A stretch of 40,287 nucleotides of DNA from DASYVD01 sp050693035 (lineage in GTDB: Bacteria > Actinomycetota > UBA4738 > CALAEC01), in contig JBOGWB010000094.1 in NCBI GenBank assembly GCA_050693035.1, positions 1-40,287 of the forward strand, read 5' to 3'. Positions 1 to 8,886 of the stretch are shown here, piece by piece. The notes under the pieces are model-generated. The model did no database searches, was not told where the DNA came from, and saw only the letters and a program-made list of their open reading frames with translations. The translations under genes were made by a program, and so were the position numbers. The first letter of the stretch is position 1. Each line of letters opens with the position of its first letter.

Positions 1-504
1 GCTGAACACCTCGCCCCAGCCGGGCTTCTCCAGGAACCGCTCGACCCGGCCGTCCTCCCCCGTGATCACGATGCCGAACTCCAGGGGGTCCTCGACGTGC
101 TTGAGGGTCACCGTGACCGCGGCTTCCCGCTGGCGATGGAACTCCACTGCTCTCGAGAGATCGATGTCGGTGACCGCGTCCCCCGAGATCACCAGGAAGG
201 TGTCGTCGAGGACGTGCTCCGCGTTCTTCACGCTCCCGGCGGTGCCCAGGGGCTCGTCCTCCGTCGCGTAGGCCAGGGATAGCCCCAGGTCGGAGCCGTC
301 TCCGAAGTAGTTGCGGATCACGGTCCCCAGGAACTGGATGGTGGCCACCACCTCAGTGAAGTCATGCTCCCCGAGCAGGCGGAGGATGTGGTCCATCATC
401 GGACGGCCCATGATCGGCAGCATCGGCTTTGGCTGGTTGGCGGTGAGCGGGCGCAGCCGAGTGCCGTGGCCTCCCGCCATCACGACGGCCTTCATCGCGG
501 CCAT
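1..504 (-). CDS. Sugar-phosphate nucleotidylyltransferase (NTP_transferase family), 3' end cut by window edge
   Basis: The N-terminal 168 codons are present and the frame runs off the left edge of the window. The N-terminus reads MAAMKAVVMAGGHGTRLRPL, the nucleotide-binding signature (GGxGTRLxPLT, then KPMLPI) of enzymes that join a sugar 1-phosphate to an NTP to give an NDP-sugar. Later motifs, GTAGSVKNAE and the acidic VISGDAVTDID, are also family-typical, the latter at the metal and sugar-phosphate site. These enzymes are cytoplasmic and feed polysaccharide or glycolipid synthesis. The specific sugar (mannose with GTP, or glucose with UTP or dTTP) cannot be told without the C-terminus. Two in-frame ATGs lie at 504 and 495; the second matches the usual family start and neither has a clear ribosome site. 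The next gene on the same strand, a phospholipid synthase, starts upstream at 1175 and ends 38 bp before this one. Confidence 0.88.
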   Translation of the reverse strand, partial: MAAMKAVVMAGGHGTRLRPLTANQPKPMLPIMGRPMMDHILRLLGEHDFTEVVATIQFLGTVIRNYFGDGSDLGLSLAYATEDEPLGTAGSVKNAEHVLDDTFLVISGDAVTDIDLSRAVEFHRQREAAVTVTLKHVEDPLEFGIVITGEDGRVERFLEKPGWGEVFS

Positions 505-542
505 GATAGTCGGGGGGATGTGAGGGCCGGACGGCGGGCTTC

Positions 543-1175
543 CTACCGGGCCCTTCGCGAGACCCGGCGGAGCTCGATCGCGTACCCCACGGTGGCCACG
601 TAGTACTCGAAGGTCCCGACCACGAACCAGGTCCAGCCGATCACACGGAACGCGTCCGCCGGGAAGATGCCCAGGTTCCCCCACGCCACCAGAGGGATGG
701 CCCACATCAGCGTGAAGGTGGCGTACTTCCCCATCCGGCTTACCTCGATGCGAGGGCCCCCCGTGAAGGAGAGGACCGCGCCCACCGCCAGGACGACCGC
801 GTCCCGAACCACGATCAACAGAGCCGCCCACAGCGGGACCGCCTCCAGAACGACGAAGGTGAGGAGGGCGGCGGCCAGTGCGAGCCGGTCGGCCAGCGGG
901 TCGAGCACCTTGCCGAGCTCGCTCACCTGGCCGGTTCGGCGAGCGAGGTAGCCGTCCACCCAATCCGTGGAGACCACCAGCCCCAGGAGCAAGAAGCCCG
1001 CGACCCGGGTGTCCTCCCTCAGGAGGAGCCCGACGAACGCGGGAATGAACAGGATGCGCAGGGCGGACAGGAGGTTCGGGACGGTGGCGACCCGGCGGGT
1101 TGAGAGGGCCGCGCCATCGTGGTCGCGATCTTCCCATCGTCCCGGCTTCATGATTCCCAGGCCATCTTCACTCAC
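543..1175 (-). CDS. CDP-alcohol phosphatidyltransferase (PgsA-like)
   Basis: A membrane enzyme that moves a phosphatidyl group from CDP-diacylglycerol to an alcohol such as glycerol 3-phosphate (phosphatidylglycerol pathway) or inositol phosphate. The full catalytic signature D-x2-DG-x2-AR-x8-G-x3-D-x3-D is present at about residues 70-95 (DWVDGYLAR, then GKVLDPLAD), so the metal-binding aspartates are intact. The protein has 210 residues with about five to six hydrophobic segments, normal for the family. The start is GTG at 1175; an ATG at 1151 is a plausible alternative because the first residues are hydrophilic and not conserved. The motif fits PgsA best, but the exact alcohol cannot be read from sequence alone. 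It is divergent from the frameshifted gene at 1245. Confidence 0.85.
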   Translation of the reverse strand: MSEDGLGIMKPGRWEDRDHDGAALSTRRVATVPNLLSALRILFIPAFVGLLLREDTRVAGFLLLGLVVSTDWVDGYLARRTGQVSELGKVLDPLADRLALAAALLTFVVLEAVPLWAALLIVVRDAVVLAVGAVLSFTGGPRIEVSRMGKYATFTLMWAIPLVAWGNLGIFPADAFRVIGWTWFVVGTFEYYVATVGYAIELRRVSRRAR

Positions 1176-1244
1176 TGCTGCCGCCCCCGCGACGAGCAGA
1201 CCGAGGGCTCAGTAGGGAATGTTCCCATTCCGATATCTGGGAAC

Positions 1245-1810
1245 GTGAACGAGACGTGGTCCTCGGGGCGCCGCTGGGCGTTCGGAGCCGGCATCGCGGC
1301 ATGCCTGGCGATCGGGTGGGTCGCGCTGATCCGTGGGCGCCCGGTCCCCGTGCTCTCCCTGGTGAACCTGGGTTTCCACGAGCTCGGCCACCTCGTGACC
1401 TACCCGTTCCCCGACCTGGTGACCGCGGTCATGGGATCCGTGACTCAGGTGATCGTTCCCGTTAGGTTGGCCGGGTACTTCGCGTGGGCTCGTCGGGACG
1501 TGCTCGGAGGGGACTCTGTCTGGCCTGGGCCGGAGGAGCGGCGCAAGAGGCGAGCGTGTATGTGGCCGACGCGCCGTTCCAGCGACTGGAACTGATCGGA
1601 GGCGAGCACGACTGGGCGTTCGTCCTGGGCCGGCTGGAGGCACTGGACGCTGCGGGCACCGTTGGTGCTGCGGTGCTCGTCCTGGCGTGGGTCCTGGTCC
1701 TGGCCGGGTTGGCGACGTGCCTGTGGGGCCTGGTGTCGTTCCGTCCGTCGATCGCTCAGGTGCGGCCGCTTCCCGCGGTGTCGGTGCGGTCTATCTCGTG
1801 GGAGGGGTGA
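1245..1810 (+). pseudogene. Frameshifted HExGH membrane protein (putative zinc-peptidase-like)
   Basis: Two adjacent reading frames make one protein. The first, from GTG 1245, encodes an N-terminal membrane helix followed by FHELGHLVTYPFPD, an HExxH-type zinc motif like that of membrane metalloproteases. The second frame, ending at 1810, continues in register with CLAWAGGAAQEASVYVADAP, then a membrane helix near the C-terminus (VLVLAWVLVLAGLATCLWGL). The join falls in the GGAGGGGAC stretch at 1506-1514. Losing one base there explains the shift, because codons after 1514 sit one position early. The rebuilt protein would be about 188 residues. Either the gene is truly broken or the assembly lost a G. 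I do not recognise the family beyond the zinc-binding motif. A short inverted repeat (GGGAA-TG-TTCCC, 1215-1226) lies just upstream. Confidence 0.6.
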
Positions 1811-1813
1811 ACG

Positions 1814-2929
1814 TCAGCCGGGCTGCGGGGCCCGTCGTCGCCACGGGTTGATCTCCAGCAACAGCGCCCCGAGGCCGAAGATCGCCACGAGCAGGGAGAG
1901 CCATCCCCCCACGATGGGGAGGGACGTGATCACCACGACGATCAGGACACCCAGCGCGATGGCCCACCACTGACGAGCGCCGTCGCCCCCGAGGGCGGTG
2001 CGACCCACGAACATCCCGACGGCGGCGTGGGCGCCGAACGCGAGGAAGAAGAAGAACAGGAATCCCAGGACGATGAGCCCCACGATGGTTCCGAAGACGG
2101 TGGTACCGCCGAGCCCCTCCAAACCCAACAGTCCCAGACCGATGGCTATCAGCACGGCCACGATGATGATCACCACCACGAGGATGACAAACCCGACCAT
2201 GCCGATCAGGCCGATCCCCAGGCTCGCCAGCGGCCGCCTCCGCAGCATCTCGGAGGATCCACCCAGCAGCCGGGGAGCGAGCCAGAGCAGCAATGCGGCC
2301 ACGATGAGCACGCTGAGGAACCGCTGAAAGACGTCGAGGGCCCGATCCGCCACGGTGGGCGGGGCTTCCTCCTCTCGTTCCGTGATGTTGACGTTTTCGG
2401 TCCCCCCCACCGTTCCCCGTCGCGAGTAGGTTCCGGTAGAGCCGAGCACGTCGCCTTCGACCCGGCCGTCGAGGGTCGTCCGCCCGGTTCCGAAGATGAG
2501 GTCCTCTCCCACCTCACCCGACGAGGTCAGGGTCAAGCGACCCGTGCCGGCAACGAGATCTTCCCCCACTGAGCCCGACACCGTCACCTGCCCCGCTCCC
2601 ACCCGCGCATCGCCGCCGACCTGGCCCGAGACCTCGACGCTCCCCGATCCTGCCAGGAGATCCCCGGTCACCTCGCCGGGCACCTCCACCTGTCCGCCCC
2701 AGGCGATCAGGTCGCCGTCGACCGTTCCCTCGATGCGCACCGTGCCACCGGAGGCATACAGGTCGCCCTGCACGGTCTCCCCCGAGGGCACCACGACCTC
2801 GCCCCCCGCGCGTAGCTTTCCTCCAAGCTCCGTCGTCTGAGCGAAGGCCACGGACGACACGAGCACGACGGCCAGCCCGACGAGGGCAGGCCAGAGGATG
2901 GACCTCCGACGGAGCCGACTCCCCCGCAT
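1814..2929 (-). CDS. Bactofilin-like (polymer-forming) membrane protein with signal sequence
   Basis: The first part (about residues 35-185) is a run of short beta-helix-type repeats of the form GxVxGDLxAxxGxVxVxG, as in bactofilin and 'polymer-forming cytoskeletal' domains. It follows a signal sequence or N-terminal anchor (LVGLAVVLVSSVAFAQ), so the repeat domain should lie outside the membrane. The last 170 or so residues hold four to five very hydrophobic helices and a basic C-terminus (NPWRRRAPQPG). This exported bactofilin-like repeat plus polytopic membrane domain is common in actinobacterial and archaeal genomes, and its role is not established. ATG 2929 gives the best signal peptide and has GAGAAGG directly before it; a TTG at 2965 in the same frame would add 12 residues. 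The gene ends 3 bp from the end of the convergent frameshifted gene. Confidence 0.8.
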   Translation of the reverse strand: MRGSRLRRRSILWPALVGLAVVLVSSVAFAQTTELGGKLRAGGEVVVPSGETVQGDLYASGGTVRIEGTVDGDLIAWGGQVEVPGEVTGDLLAGSGSVEVSGQVGGDARVGAGQVTVSGSVGEDLVAGTGRLTLTSSGEVGEDLIFGTGRTTLDGRVEGDVLGSTGTYSRRGTVGGTENVNITEREEEAPPTVADRALDVFQRFLSVLIVAALLLWLAPRLLGGSSEMLRRRPLASLGIGLIGMVGFVILVVVIIIVAVLIAIGLGLLGLEGLGGTTVFGTIVGLIVLGFLFFFFLAFGAHAAVGMFVGRTALGGDGARQWWAIALGVLIVVVITSLPIVGGWLSLLVAIFGLGALLLEINPWRRRAPQPG

Positions 2930-3015
2930 CCTTCTCAGTGTCAACCCGCGAGAGCCTTCGGGCAACCCCTCGCACCGCGGAAGGGTCCACCGCCGGATGT
3001 GGCGGGGGCCATTGC

Positions 3016-3021
3016 TAGGAT
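3016..3021 (+). promoter_or_regulatory. -10 element of a leaderless apgM promoter
   Basis: TAGGAT lies exactly 6 nt before the GTG start codon of apgM, and there is no Shine-Dalgarno sequence. This is the layout of leaderless transcripts in Actinobacteria, where the first transcribed base is the start codon. Inferred from sequence only. Confidence 0.5.
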
Positions 3022-3027
3022 GCGTCC

Positions 3028-4221
3028 GTGGACCTCGCCCCTCTGCTCAGACCGAACGACTCCAAGATCGTGCTCGTGGTGGTGGACGGTCTCGGAGGGA
3101 TGGCCGACGAAGAACGCTCGACGGAGCTCGAAGAGGCCTCGACGCCGCACCTCGACCAGCTGGCCGCGCGGGGCGTGACCGGCCTCCTCGACCCGGTCGG
3201 CCCCGGCATCACACCCGGCTCCGGCCCCGGGCATCTGGCGCTGTTCGGTTACGACCCTCTCGAGTTCGAGCTGGGACGCGGCGCGCTCAGCGCCGCGGGC
3301 CTGGAGTTCGAGCTGCGCCCGGGAGACGTGGCGGCCCGGGGAAACCTGTGCACGCTTGACCCCCACGGCAGCGTGTCCGACCGTCGCGCGGGCCGGCCGT
3401 CGGACGATGACGCGCGACGAGTGGTCGCCCGCCTCCAACAGGAGGTTCGGATACCCGGAGTGGAGGTCGTGTTCCGACACGAACGGCAGCATCGCGTGCT
3501 GGTGGTCTTCCGGGGAGAGGGACTCGACCCGCGGGTGACCGACACCGACCCCCAGGCGACGGGGGTGCCGCCGCTCGAGCCACGGGCGCTCCATCCGTCG
3601 GCCGAGAAGATGGCGGAGGTCGCGGCCCGGCTGGGCGAGGAGGCTCGGAGGATACTCGCCGACGAGAGCGCGGCCACCGGGCTGCTACTCCGGGGATTCG
3701 ACTCTCATCGCGAGCTCCCCGCGTTCGGTGACCGCTACGGGCTCCGCGCCGCGGCCGTGGCCGTCTATCCGATGTACCGTGGCGTCGCCCACCTGTTGGG
3801 GATGGACGTCTTGGGCCCTCCGGCCGATCTCGCCGACGAGCTCGGCCTGCTTCGAAAGAATTGGGAGCATGCAGACTTCTTCTTCCTCCACTACAAGGAC
3901 GCGGACTCGGCTGGGGAGGACGGGAACCGTTCCGAGAAGGTGGCCGCCATCGAGCGGCTGGACGCGGCGGTCCCTGACCTCCTTGCCCTGGAGCCGGACG
4001 TCGTCGTGGTCACCGGGGATCACGCCACGCCGTCCCAGCTGGCCGCTCACTCGTGGCATCCGGTCCCCGTCCTCCTGTGGAGCCCTCGGTGCGGGCGAGA
4101 CGACGTGGAGCGGTTCGGAGAGCGGTGGTGTCTGCGCGGCGGACTCGGCCGCCGCGCCAGCATGGAGCTGATGCCCATCGTGCTCGCCAACGCGGGACGG
4201 CTGGCCAAGTACGGCGCCTGA
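3028..4221 (+). CDS. apgM: 2,3-bisphosphoglycerate-independent phosphoglycerate mutase, archaeal type
   Basis: Interconverts 3- and 2-phosphoglycerate in glycolysis and gluconeogenesis in the cytoplasm. It belongs to the alkaline-phosphatase superfamily. The N-terminal metal-binding motif VVVDGLGGM is at about residues 17-25, the family signature TPGSGPGHLALFGYDP at about 62-77, and the second metal cluster VVVTGDHATPS with the following HSWHPVP near residues 325-345. At 397 residues it is the usual size of the archaeal/ApgM branch and shorter than the roughly 510-residue GpmI type. The start is GTG 3028, supported by the -10 hexamer 6 nt upstream. It is divergent from the bactofilin-like gene and convergent with gltB. 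All metal ligands I can recognise are present, so the enzyme should be active. Confidence 0.93.
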   Translation: MDLAPLLRPNDSKIVLVVVDGLGGMADEERSTELEEASTPHLDQLAARGVTGLLDPVGPGITPGSGPGHLALFGYDPLEFELGRGALSAAGLEFELRPGDVAARGNLCTLDPHGSVSDRRAGRPSDDDARRVVARLQQEVRIPGVEVVFRHERQHRVLVVFRGEGLDPRVTDTDPQATGVPPLEPRALHPSAEKMAEVAARLGEEARRILADESAATGLLLRGFDSHRELPAFGDRYGLRAAAVAVYPMYRGVAHLLGMDVLGPPADLADELGLLRKNWEHADFFFLHYKDADSAGEDGNRSEKVAAIERLDAAVPDLLALEPDVVVVTGDHATPSQLAAHSWHPVPVLLWSPRCGRDDVERFGERWCLRGGLGRRASMELMPIVLANAGRLAKYGA

Positions 4222-4243
4222 CCCGGGCCCCGGCCTGACACTG

Positions 4244-4268
4244 CGGCGGCGCACGGCGGGGGCCGCCG
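4244..4268. terminator. Possible GC-rich hairpin between convergent apgM and gltB
   Basis: CGGCGGC at 4244-4250 pairs with GCCGCCG at 4262-4268 across an 11-nt loop. It lies between the two convergent stop codons and has no T-run, so the terminator call is weak. Confidence 0.35.
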
Positions 4269-4296
4269 GGATGGCAGTCGTCCCAGGATCGAGGGC

Positions 4297-7200
4297 TCAG
4301 GCTCGAGCCGCGCGGAGCGTGCCCTCGTTCTTCTGGGTGATCCTGGCCACGTCCGATTTCGGGGCGACCCGCCAGAACGAGGTCCTGGCGCGGTCCCAGT
4401 CGTCGAGCATCTCCCGGGCCCGAGCGGATCCCGTTGCCCGGAGATGTCGCTCGACGAGAGCGCGGAGCTCGCGCAGGTCGTCTTCCTCGAGGCGGTGTGG
4501 TTCGACGAGCTCGTGGTTCACCAAGGCGGGGAGAGAAGCGGAGGGGTCGGAGACGTAGGCACAACCCCCGGTCATCCCGGCCCCGAGGTTGAGGCCGACC
4601 GGGCCGAGCACGACGACGGCTCCGCCGGTCATGTACTCGCAGCAGTGCTCGCCGGCTCCCTCGACGACGGCGACGGCCCCCGAGTTGCGGACGGCGAAGC
4701 GCTCTCCGGCCCGTCCCGCGACGAACAGCTCGCCACCGGTCGCCCCGTACAGGACCGTGTTGCCGACCAACCACGGATCGCCGGCGTCGTTCGGCGGCGG
4801 GACGACAACGATGCGCCCTCCCGACATGCCCTTCCCCACGTAGTCGTTGGCCTCACCGGTCAGGTGAAGCTCGACCCCCTGACTCAGGAACGCCCCGAAG
4901 GACTGGCCGGCCTCGCCGAGGAAGCGGGCCGCCGCTCGTCCCGGGGGATACCGCTCACCGAACTCACCCCCGATGGCGCCGCCGAGCCTGGCTCCCACCG
5001 CGCGGTCGCCATTGTGGATCTCGTAGGAGAGCCCCACCGTGCGTCCGTCGCGCAGGGCCGGCCAGGCATCCTCGAAGAGCCGGTCGCCGAGCTCGGACCG
5101 GGGGGTCGCGGGGAGCTCCACCGTTCGGGGAGAGGGCCGCTCGATCGAGGGCGGCACGAGCAGCGGCGCCAGGTCCAGGGCGTCGGCCCGTCCTCCCACG
5201 GACCGCTGGCGGAGGAGATCGGTGCGGCCGACGGCCTCCCCCACCGACCGCAGGCCGAGGCCGGCCAGGATCCGCCTCACCTCTTCGGCGACGTGGAGCA
5301 TGTAGGCCATGACCATCTCGGGAGTGCCCGCGAACTTGGCCCGCAATTCGGGGCGCTGAGTGGCGATCCCCACGGGGCACGTGTCGAGGTGGCAGGTGCG
5401 AACCATGATGCACCCTTCGGCGAGGAGCGCCGCGGTGCCGAACGACACCTCGTCGGCGCCGAGCAACGCGGCGAGCACCACGTCGCGGCCGGTCTTCATG
5501 CCACCGTCGACTCGGAGACGGGCTCGCCTCCGCAGCCCGTTCTCTACGAGCGCTCGGTGCGTTTCCGCCAGCCCGACCTCCCACGGCAGCCCGGCGTTCT
5601 TGATCGAGGACAACGGCGAGGCTCCCGTCCCGCCGTCCGCCCCGGCGATGTGCACCACGTCGGCCAGTCCCTTGACCACCCCGGCAGCGATGGTTCCCAC
5701 TCCGGCCTCCGCCACGAGCTTCACGGAGACCTGCGCCCGCGGGTTGACCTGCTTGAGGTCGAAGATCAGCTGGGCGAGGTCCTCGATCGAGTAGATGTCG
5801 TGATGTGGAGGGGGACTGATGAGGGCCACCCCCGCCTGGGTGTGGCGCAGCCGGGCGATCTCCTCGGTGACCTTGTGCCCCGGGAGCTGTCCGCCCTCCC
5901 CCGGCTTGGAGCCCTGGGCCATCTTGATCTGGAGCTCCTCGGCGAACACGCAGTACTCGGCAGTGACTCCGAAGCGGCCCGACGCCACCTGCTTGATCTT
6001 CGAGTTCCTCTCGGTGCGGAACCGCCCGGGATCCTCTCCCCCCTCGCCGGTGTTGGCCTTCCCGCCGAGACGATTGAAGGCTACGGCGAGCGTCTCGTGG
6101 GCCTCCCGCCCGATGGCGCCGTGGCTGATGGCCCCGCTGGAGAACCGCCGGACGATCTCGTGGGCCGCTTCCACCTCGTCCAGTGGCACCGGATCGGTTC
6201 CCGGAACGAGCTCGAGGAGGTCCCGGGGGGCGGTCGGCGGACGCCCGTTGACCATGGCGGCGAACCGTTCGTACGGCTCGTACCTTCGCTCCCCACTGAT
6301 CGATCGACGCAGCGCGTGAGCGGCCTGCTGTTCCCCGGTGTGACCCGTGCCGGGGCCGGAGTCTCCGTCCCCGCCATCGCGGCCCGCCGCGGTCGACTTC
6401 AGGCGGGCCAGCCCGGGATCCACCGTGACGTGCAGCGCCCGAACCGCGGTCGGGTTCGAGGCATGGTACTCGCCTCCCTTGTGGAACTTGATGAAGCCCG
6501 GGTTGGCGAGGGCGGGCGGCCGCCCGTAGGCGTCGTCGTGCCGGGCCAGGACGTCCGCAGCGATCTCGTCGAAGCCCAGGCCCCCGAGTGGCGACGGAGT
6601 GCCCTCGAAGCAGAGATCGATGACTTCCTGCGCGATCCCGATGGCGTCGAAGATCTGAGCGCCGCGGTAGGAGTCGAGGCAGGAGATGCCCATCTTGGAG
6701 AGCACCTTGAGCACGCCCTCCTCGATCGCCGCTCGGTACTGGAGGAGAGCCTCTGTCCGGGAACCGTCTCCGACTCTGCCATCAGAGGTCAGCGCGGCCA
6801 CCGTGGCCAGGGCCAGCCGGGGGAAGACCGCTTCCGCGCCTGACCCCAGCAGGCACGCGACGTGATGCGACTCGCGGGCATCGTCTGTCTGCACGACGAG
6901 CGATGTGCGGGTGCGATGTCCGGCATGCAACAGGGCCGTGTTCACGGCACCAACGGACAGGAGCGACGGGATGGGGGCGCGCTCGGCGCCCGCATGCTCG
7001 TCCGAGATCAACAGGATCCCGCTCCCATGTCGCGCCGCGCGCACCGCGGCTTCGGCCACCCGCATCAGGGCCGGCCGCAACCCACCGGGGCCCTCCTGCA
7101 CGGGCCACGTGGCGTCCAGGAACAGACCTCCCGGGGGCTTGAAGAGAAAGAACGTCCCGTAGTCCAGGAGAGCAGCGGCTTCCGGCCGCTCCCACAGGAT

Positions 7201-8805
7201 GGGGTCTCGGGGGCCCAGAAGGGTCCGAAGCGACATCACGAACCGCTCCCGGAGGTGATCGATGGGCGGGTTCGTGACCTGCGCGAAGCGTTGCTTGAAG
7301 AAGTTGTACAGCGGGCGCCGGTGCTCGGAGAAGGGCGGCAGGGGGCTGTCGTCCCCCATGGAGAACGTCGGCTCCTTCGCCGCGGCAGCGGCAGGGCGAA
7401 GGATCATCATGAGGTCCTCCCGCGTGTAGCCGTGGGCGACCTGACGCTCGGTGATGTCGGGTGGGACCTCCACTACCGGTTCTCCCGGCGACTGCTCCAG
7501 CTGCTGCTCCGCCAGCCAGGCCCCGTAGGGCCGCCGGCGGGCGATGCGCTCCAGCGGATCGATCTCGAGGCCGCCTTCCTCGGGCACCACGCACAGCATC
7601 TGTCCCGGCCCGAGCTTTCCCCGTCGGACCCGGCCTCGTCCCCGCGTGTGCACGGCGCCGGCTTCGGAGGCGCAGGCCACGATGCCGTCCTCGCACACGG
7701 CGTACCGCAGCGGGCGGAGTCCGTTCCGGTCCAGGGCAGCCCCCACGCGGGCACCGTCGGTGAACACCAGGGCCGCCGGCCCGTCCCAGGGCTCCATCAC
7801 GGAGGCGTGCCAGCGGTAGAAGTCCCTGACCTCCGACCCGATCCGCTGATCTCCCTCCCAAGCCGCCGGGACCAGCATGGCGATGGCGTGACCCACGTCC
7901 CTGCCGGGACCGGGGTCCTCCCCTTCGCGGACGAGCAGCTCGACGACGTTGTCCAGCATCGCGGAGTCGCTGCCGGATTCATCCACGACGGGGCGGAGCA
8001 CCTCCTCGTCGAGGAGGGACCGCTTGCCCAGGCGCCCCTCACGGGAGCGCATCCGGTTGACGTTTCCGGCGATCGTGTTGATCTCCCCGTTGTGGCAGAG
8101 CATCCGGAACGGCTGGGCCCGTTCCCACGTCGGTGTGGTGTTCGTCGAGTACCGCTGGTGGAAGATGGCGAACCACGCCTCGAGGAGGGGATCGGCGAGG
8201 TCCGGGTAGAACTCCCCCAACTGGTCTGCGGCAACCAGAGCCTTGTAAACGAGAGTGTGGAAGCTCAACGAGGGGAAGTAGATCCGCCGGCCCTCCTCCC
8301 CCACCGTTCGCTCCGCGCGCCGCCGGGCCCGAAAGGCGCGGCCCTCCGCTTCCTCTCTCGGGACGTCGTCATGACGCGAGAGAAAGGCCTGAAGAATGCG
8401 GGGCATGGACTCCCGAGCCCGTTCGCCAAGCAGCTGCGGATACACCGGGACGTCACGCCAGCCGAGGACATCGAGCCCCTCCGAGCGACAAGCGGTCCCC
8501 ACGATGCGGCGCAGCACGGAGGGAGCGGTGAGCTCGAAGTCGAAGACCATGGCGATCCCCAGGCGGCCGGGATCGCAACCGCGCAGCCCGAGGGCACCCG
8601 CCTCGCGGGCGAGGAACCGTCGGGGCAAGGGAAGGAGGACCCCGGCGCCGTCGCCGGTGAGGGCGTCGGCGGCCACCGCCCCCCGATGCTGGACCCTGCA
8701 CAGGGAACGGATGGCCGTCTCCACGACATCCCGGCTGGGACGGCCGGTGACGTCGGCCACGAAGCCGATGCCGCAGGCGTCCAGCTCGCGGTCGAACGGC
8801 CTCAT
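4297..8805 (-). CDS. gltB: Glutamate synthase (NADPH-type) large subunit
   Basis: Makes two glutamates from glutamine and 2-oxoglutarate, the central ammonia-assimilation step. At 1502 residues it is full length. The class II amidotransferase domain begins at Cys11 in DACGIGF, so a ten-residue propeptide should be removed to expose the catalytic cysteine. The central domain and the FMN-binding synthase domain follow (HIAGADGGTGASPLSS near residue 1050). The 3Fe-4S cysteines are in CIMVRTCHLDTCPVGIA near 1135. The C-terminal domain of GxGxG-type glycine repeats follows (YVGKGMSGGRIVV near 1325). The small subunit GltD, which delivers electrons from NADPH, is not encoded in this window, so the pair is split or another reductase serves. 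The start is ATG 8805. Long open frames on the opposite strand here are GC-driven shadows. Confidence 0.97.
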   Translation of the reverse strand: MRPFDRELDACGIGFVADVTGRPSRDVVETAIRSLCRVQHRGAVAADALTGDGAGVLLPLPRRFLAREAGALGLRGCDPGRLGIAMVFDFELTAPSVLRRIVGTACRSEGLDVLGWRDVPVYPQLLGERARESMPRILQAFLSRHDDVPREEAEGRAFRARRRAERTVGEEGRRIYFPSLSFHTLVYKALVAADQLGEFYPDLADPLLEAWFAIFHQRYSTNTTPTWERAQPFRMLCHNGEINTIAGNVNRMRSREGRLGKRSLLDEEVLRPVVDESGSDSAMLDNVVELLVREGEDPGPGRDVGHAIAMLVPAAWEGDQRIGSEVRDFYRWHASVMEPWDGPAALVFTDGARVGAALDRNGLRPLRYAVCEDGIVACASEAGAVHTRGRGRVRRGKLGPGQMLCVVPEEGGLEIDPLERIARRRPYGAWLAEQQLEQSPGEPVVEVPPDITERQVAHGYTREDLMMILRPAAAAAKEPTFSMGDDSPLPPFSEHRRPLYNFFKQRFAQVTNPPIDHLRERFVMSLRTLLGPRDPILWERPEAAALLDYGTFFLFKPPGGLFLDATWPVQEGPGGLRPALMRVAEAAVRAARHGSGILLISDEHAGAERAPIPSLLSVGAVNTALLHAGHRTRTSLVVQTDDARESHHVACLLGSGAEAVFPRLALATVAALTSDGRVGDGSRTEALLQYRAAIEEGVLKVLSKMGISCLDSYRGAQIFDAIGIAQEVIDLCFEGTPSPLGGLGFDEIAADVLARHDDAYGRPPALANPGFIKFHKGGEYHASNPTAVRALHVTVDPGLARLKSTAAGRDGGDGDSGPGTGHTGEQQAAHALRRSISGERRYEPYERFAAMVNGRPPTAPRDLLELVPGTDPVPLDEVEAAHEIVRRFSSGAISHGAIGREAHETLAVAFNRLGGKANTGEGGEDPGRFRTERNSKIKQVASGRFGVTAEYCVFAEELQIKMAQGSKPGEGGQLPGHKVTEEIARLRHTQAGVALISPPPHHDIYSIEDLAQLIFDLKQVNPRAQVSVKLVAEAGVGTIAAGVVKGLADVVHIAGADGGTGASPLSSIKNAGLPWEVGLAETHRALVENGLRRRARLRVDGGMKTGRDVVLAALLGADEVSFGTAALLAEGCIMVRTCHLDTCPVGIATQRPELRAKFAGTPEMVMAYMLHVAEEVRRILAGLGLRSVGEAVGRTDLLRQRSVGGRADALDLAPLLVPPSIERPSPRTVELPATPRSELGDRLFEDAWPALRDGRTVGLSYEIHNGDRAVGARLGGAIGGEFGERYPPGRAAARFLGEAGQSFGAFLSQGVELHLTGEANDYVGKGMSGGRIVVVPPPNDAGDPWLVGNTVLYGATGGELFVAGRAGERFAVRNSGAVAVVEGAGEHCCEYMTGGAVVVLGPVGLNLGAGMTGGCAYVSDPSASLPALVNHELVEPHRLEEDDLRELRALVERHLRATGSARAREMLDDWDRARTSFWRVAPKSDVARITQKNEGTLRAARA

Positions 8806-8886
8806 GGGTGCCTATCGTCGGCGCTCCCAACGTCAAGTCCAGAAGCGCCGCGTAAACATCCGGTAAAAGGTCGAATATATGGAGGC

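Noticed and set aside
4444..6843. Long open frame (about 800 codons) antisense to gltB, and another from about 6862 running into the nucleotidyltransferase gene
   Set aside because: They lie opposite highly conserved gltB codons, have no recognisable domains and arise from high third-position GC. Only the part from ATG 8887 is a real gene.
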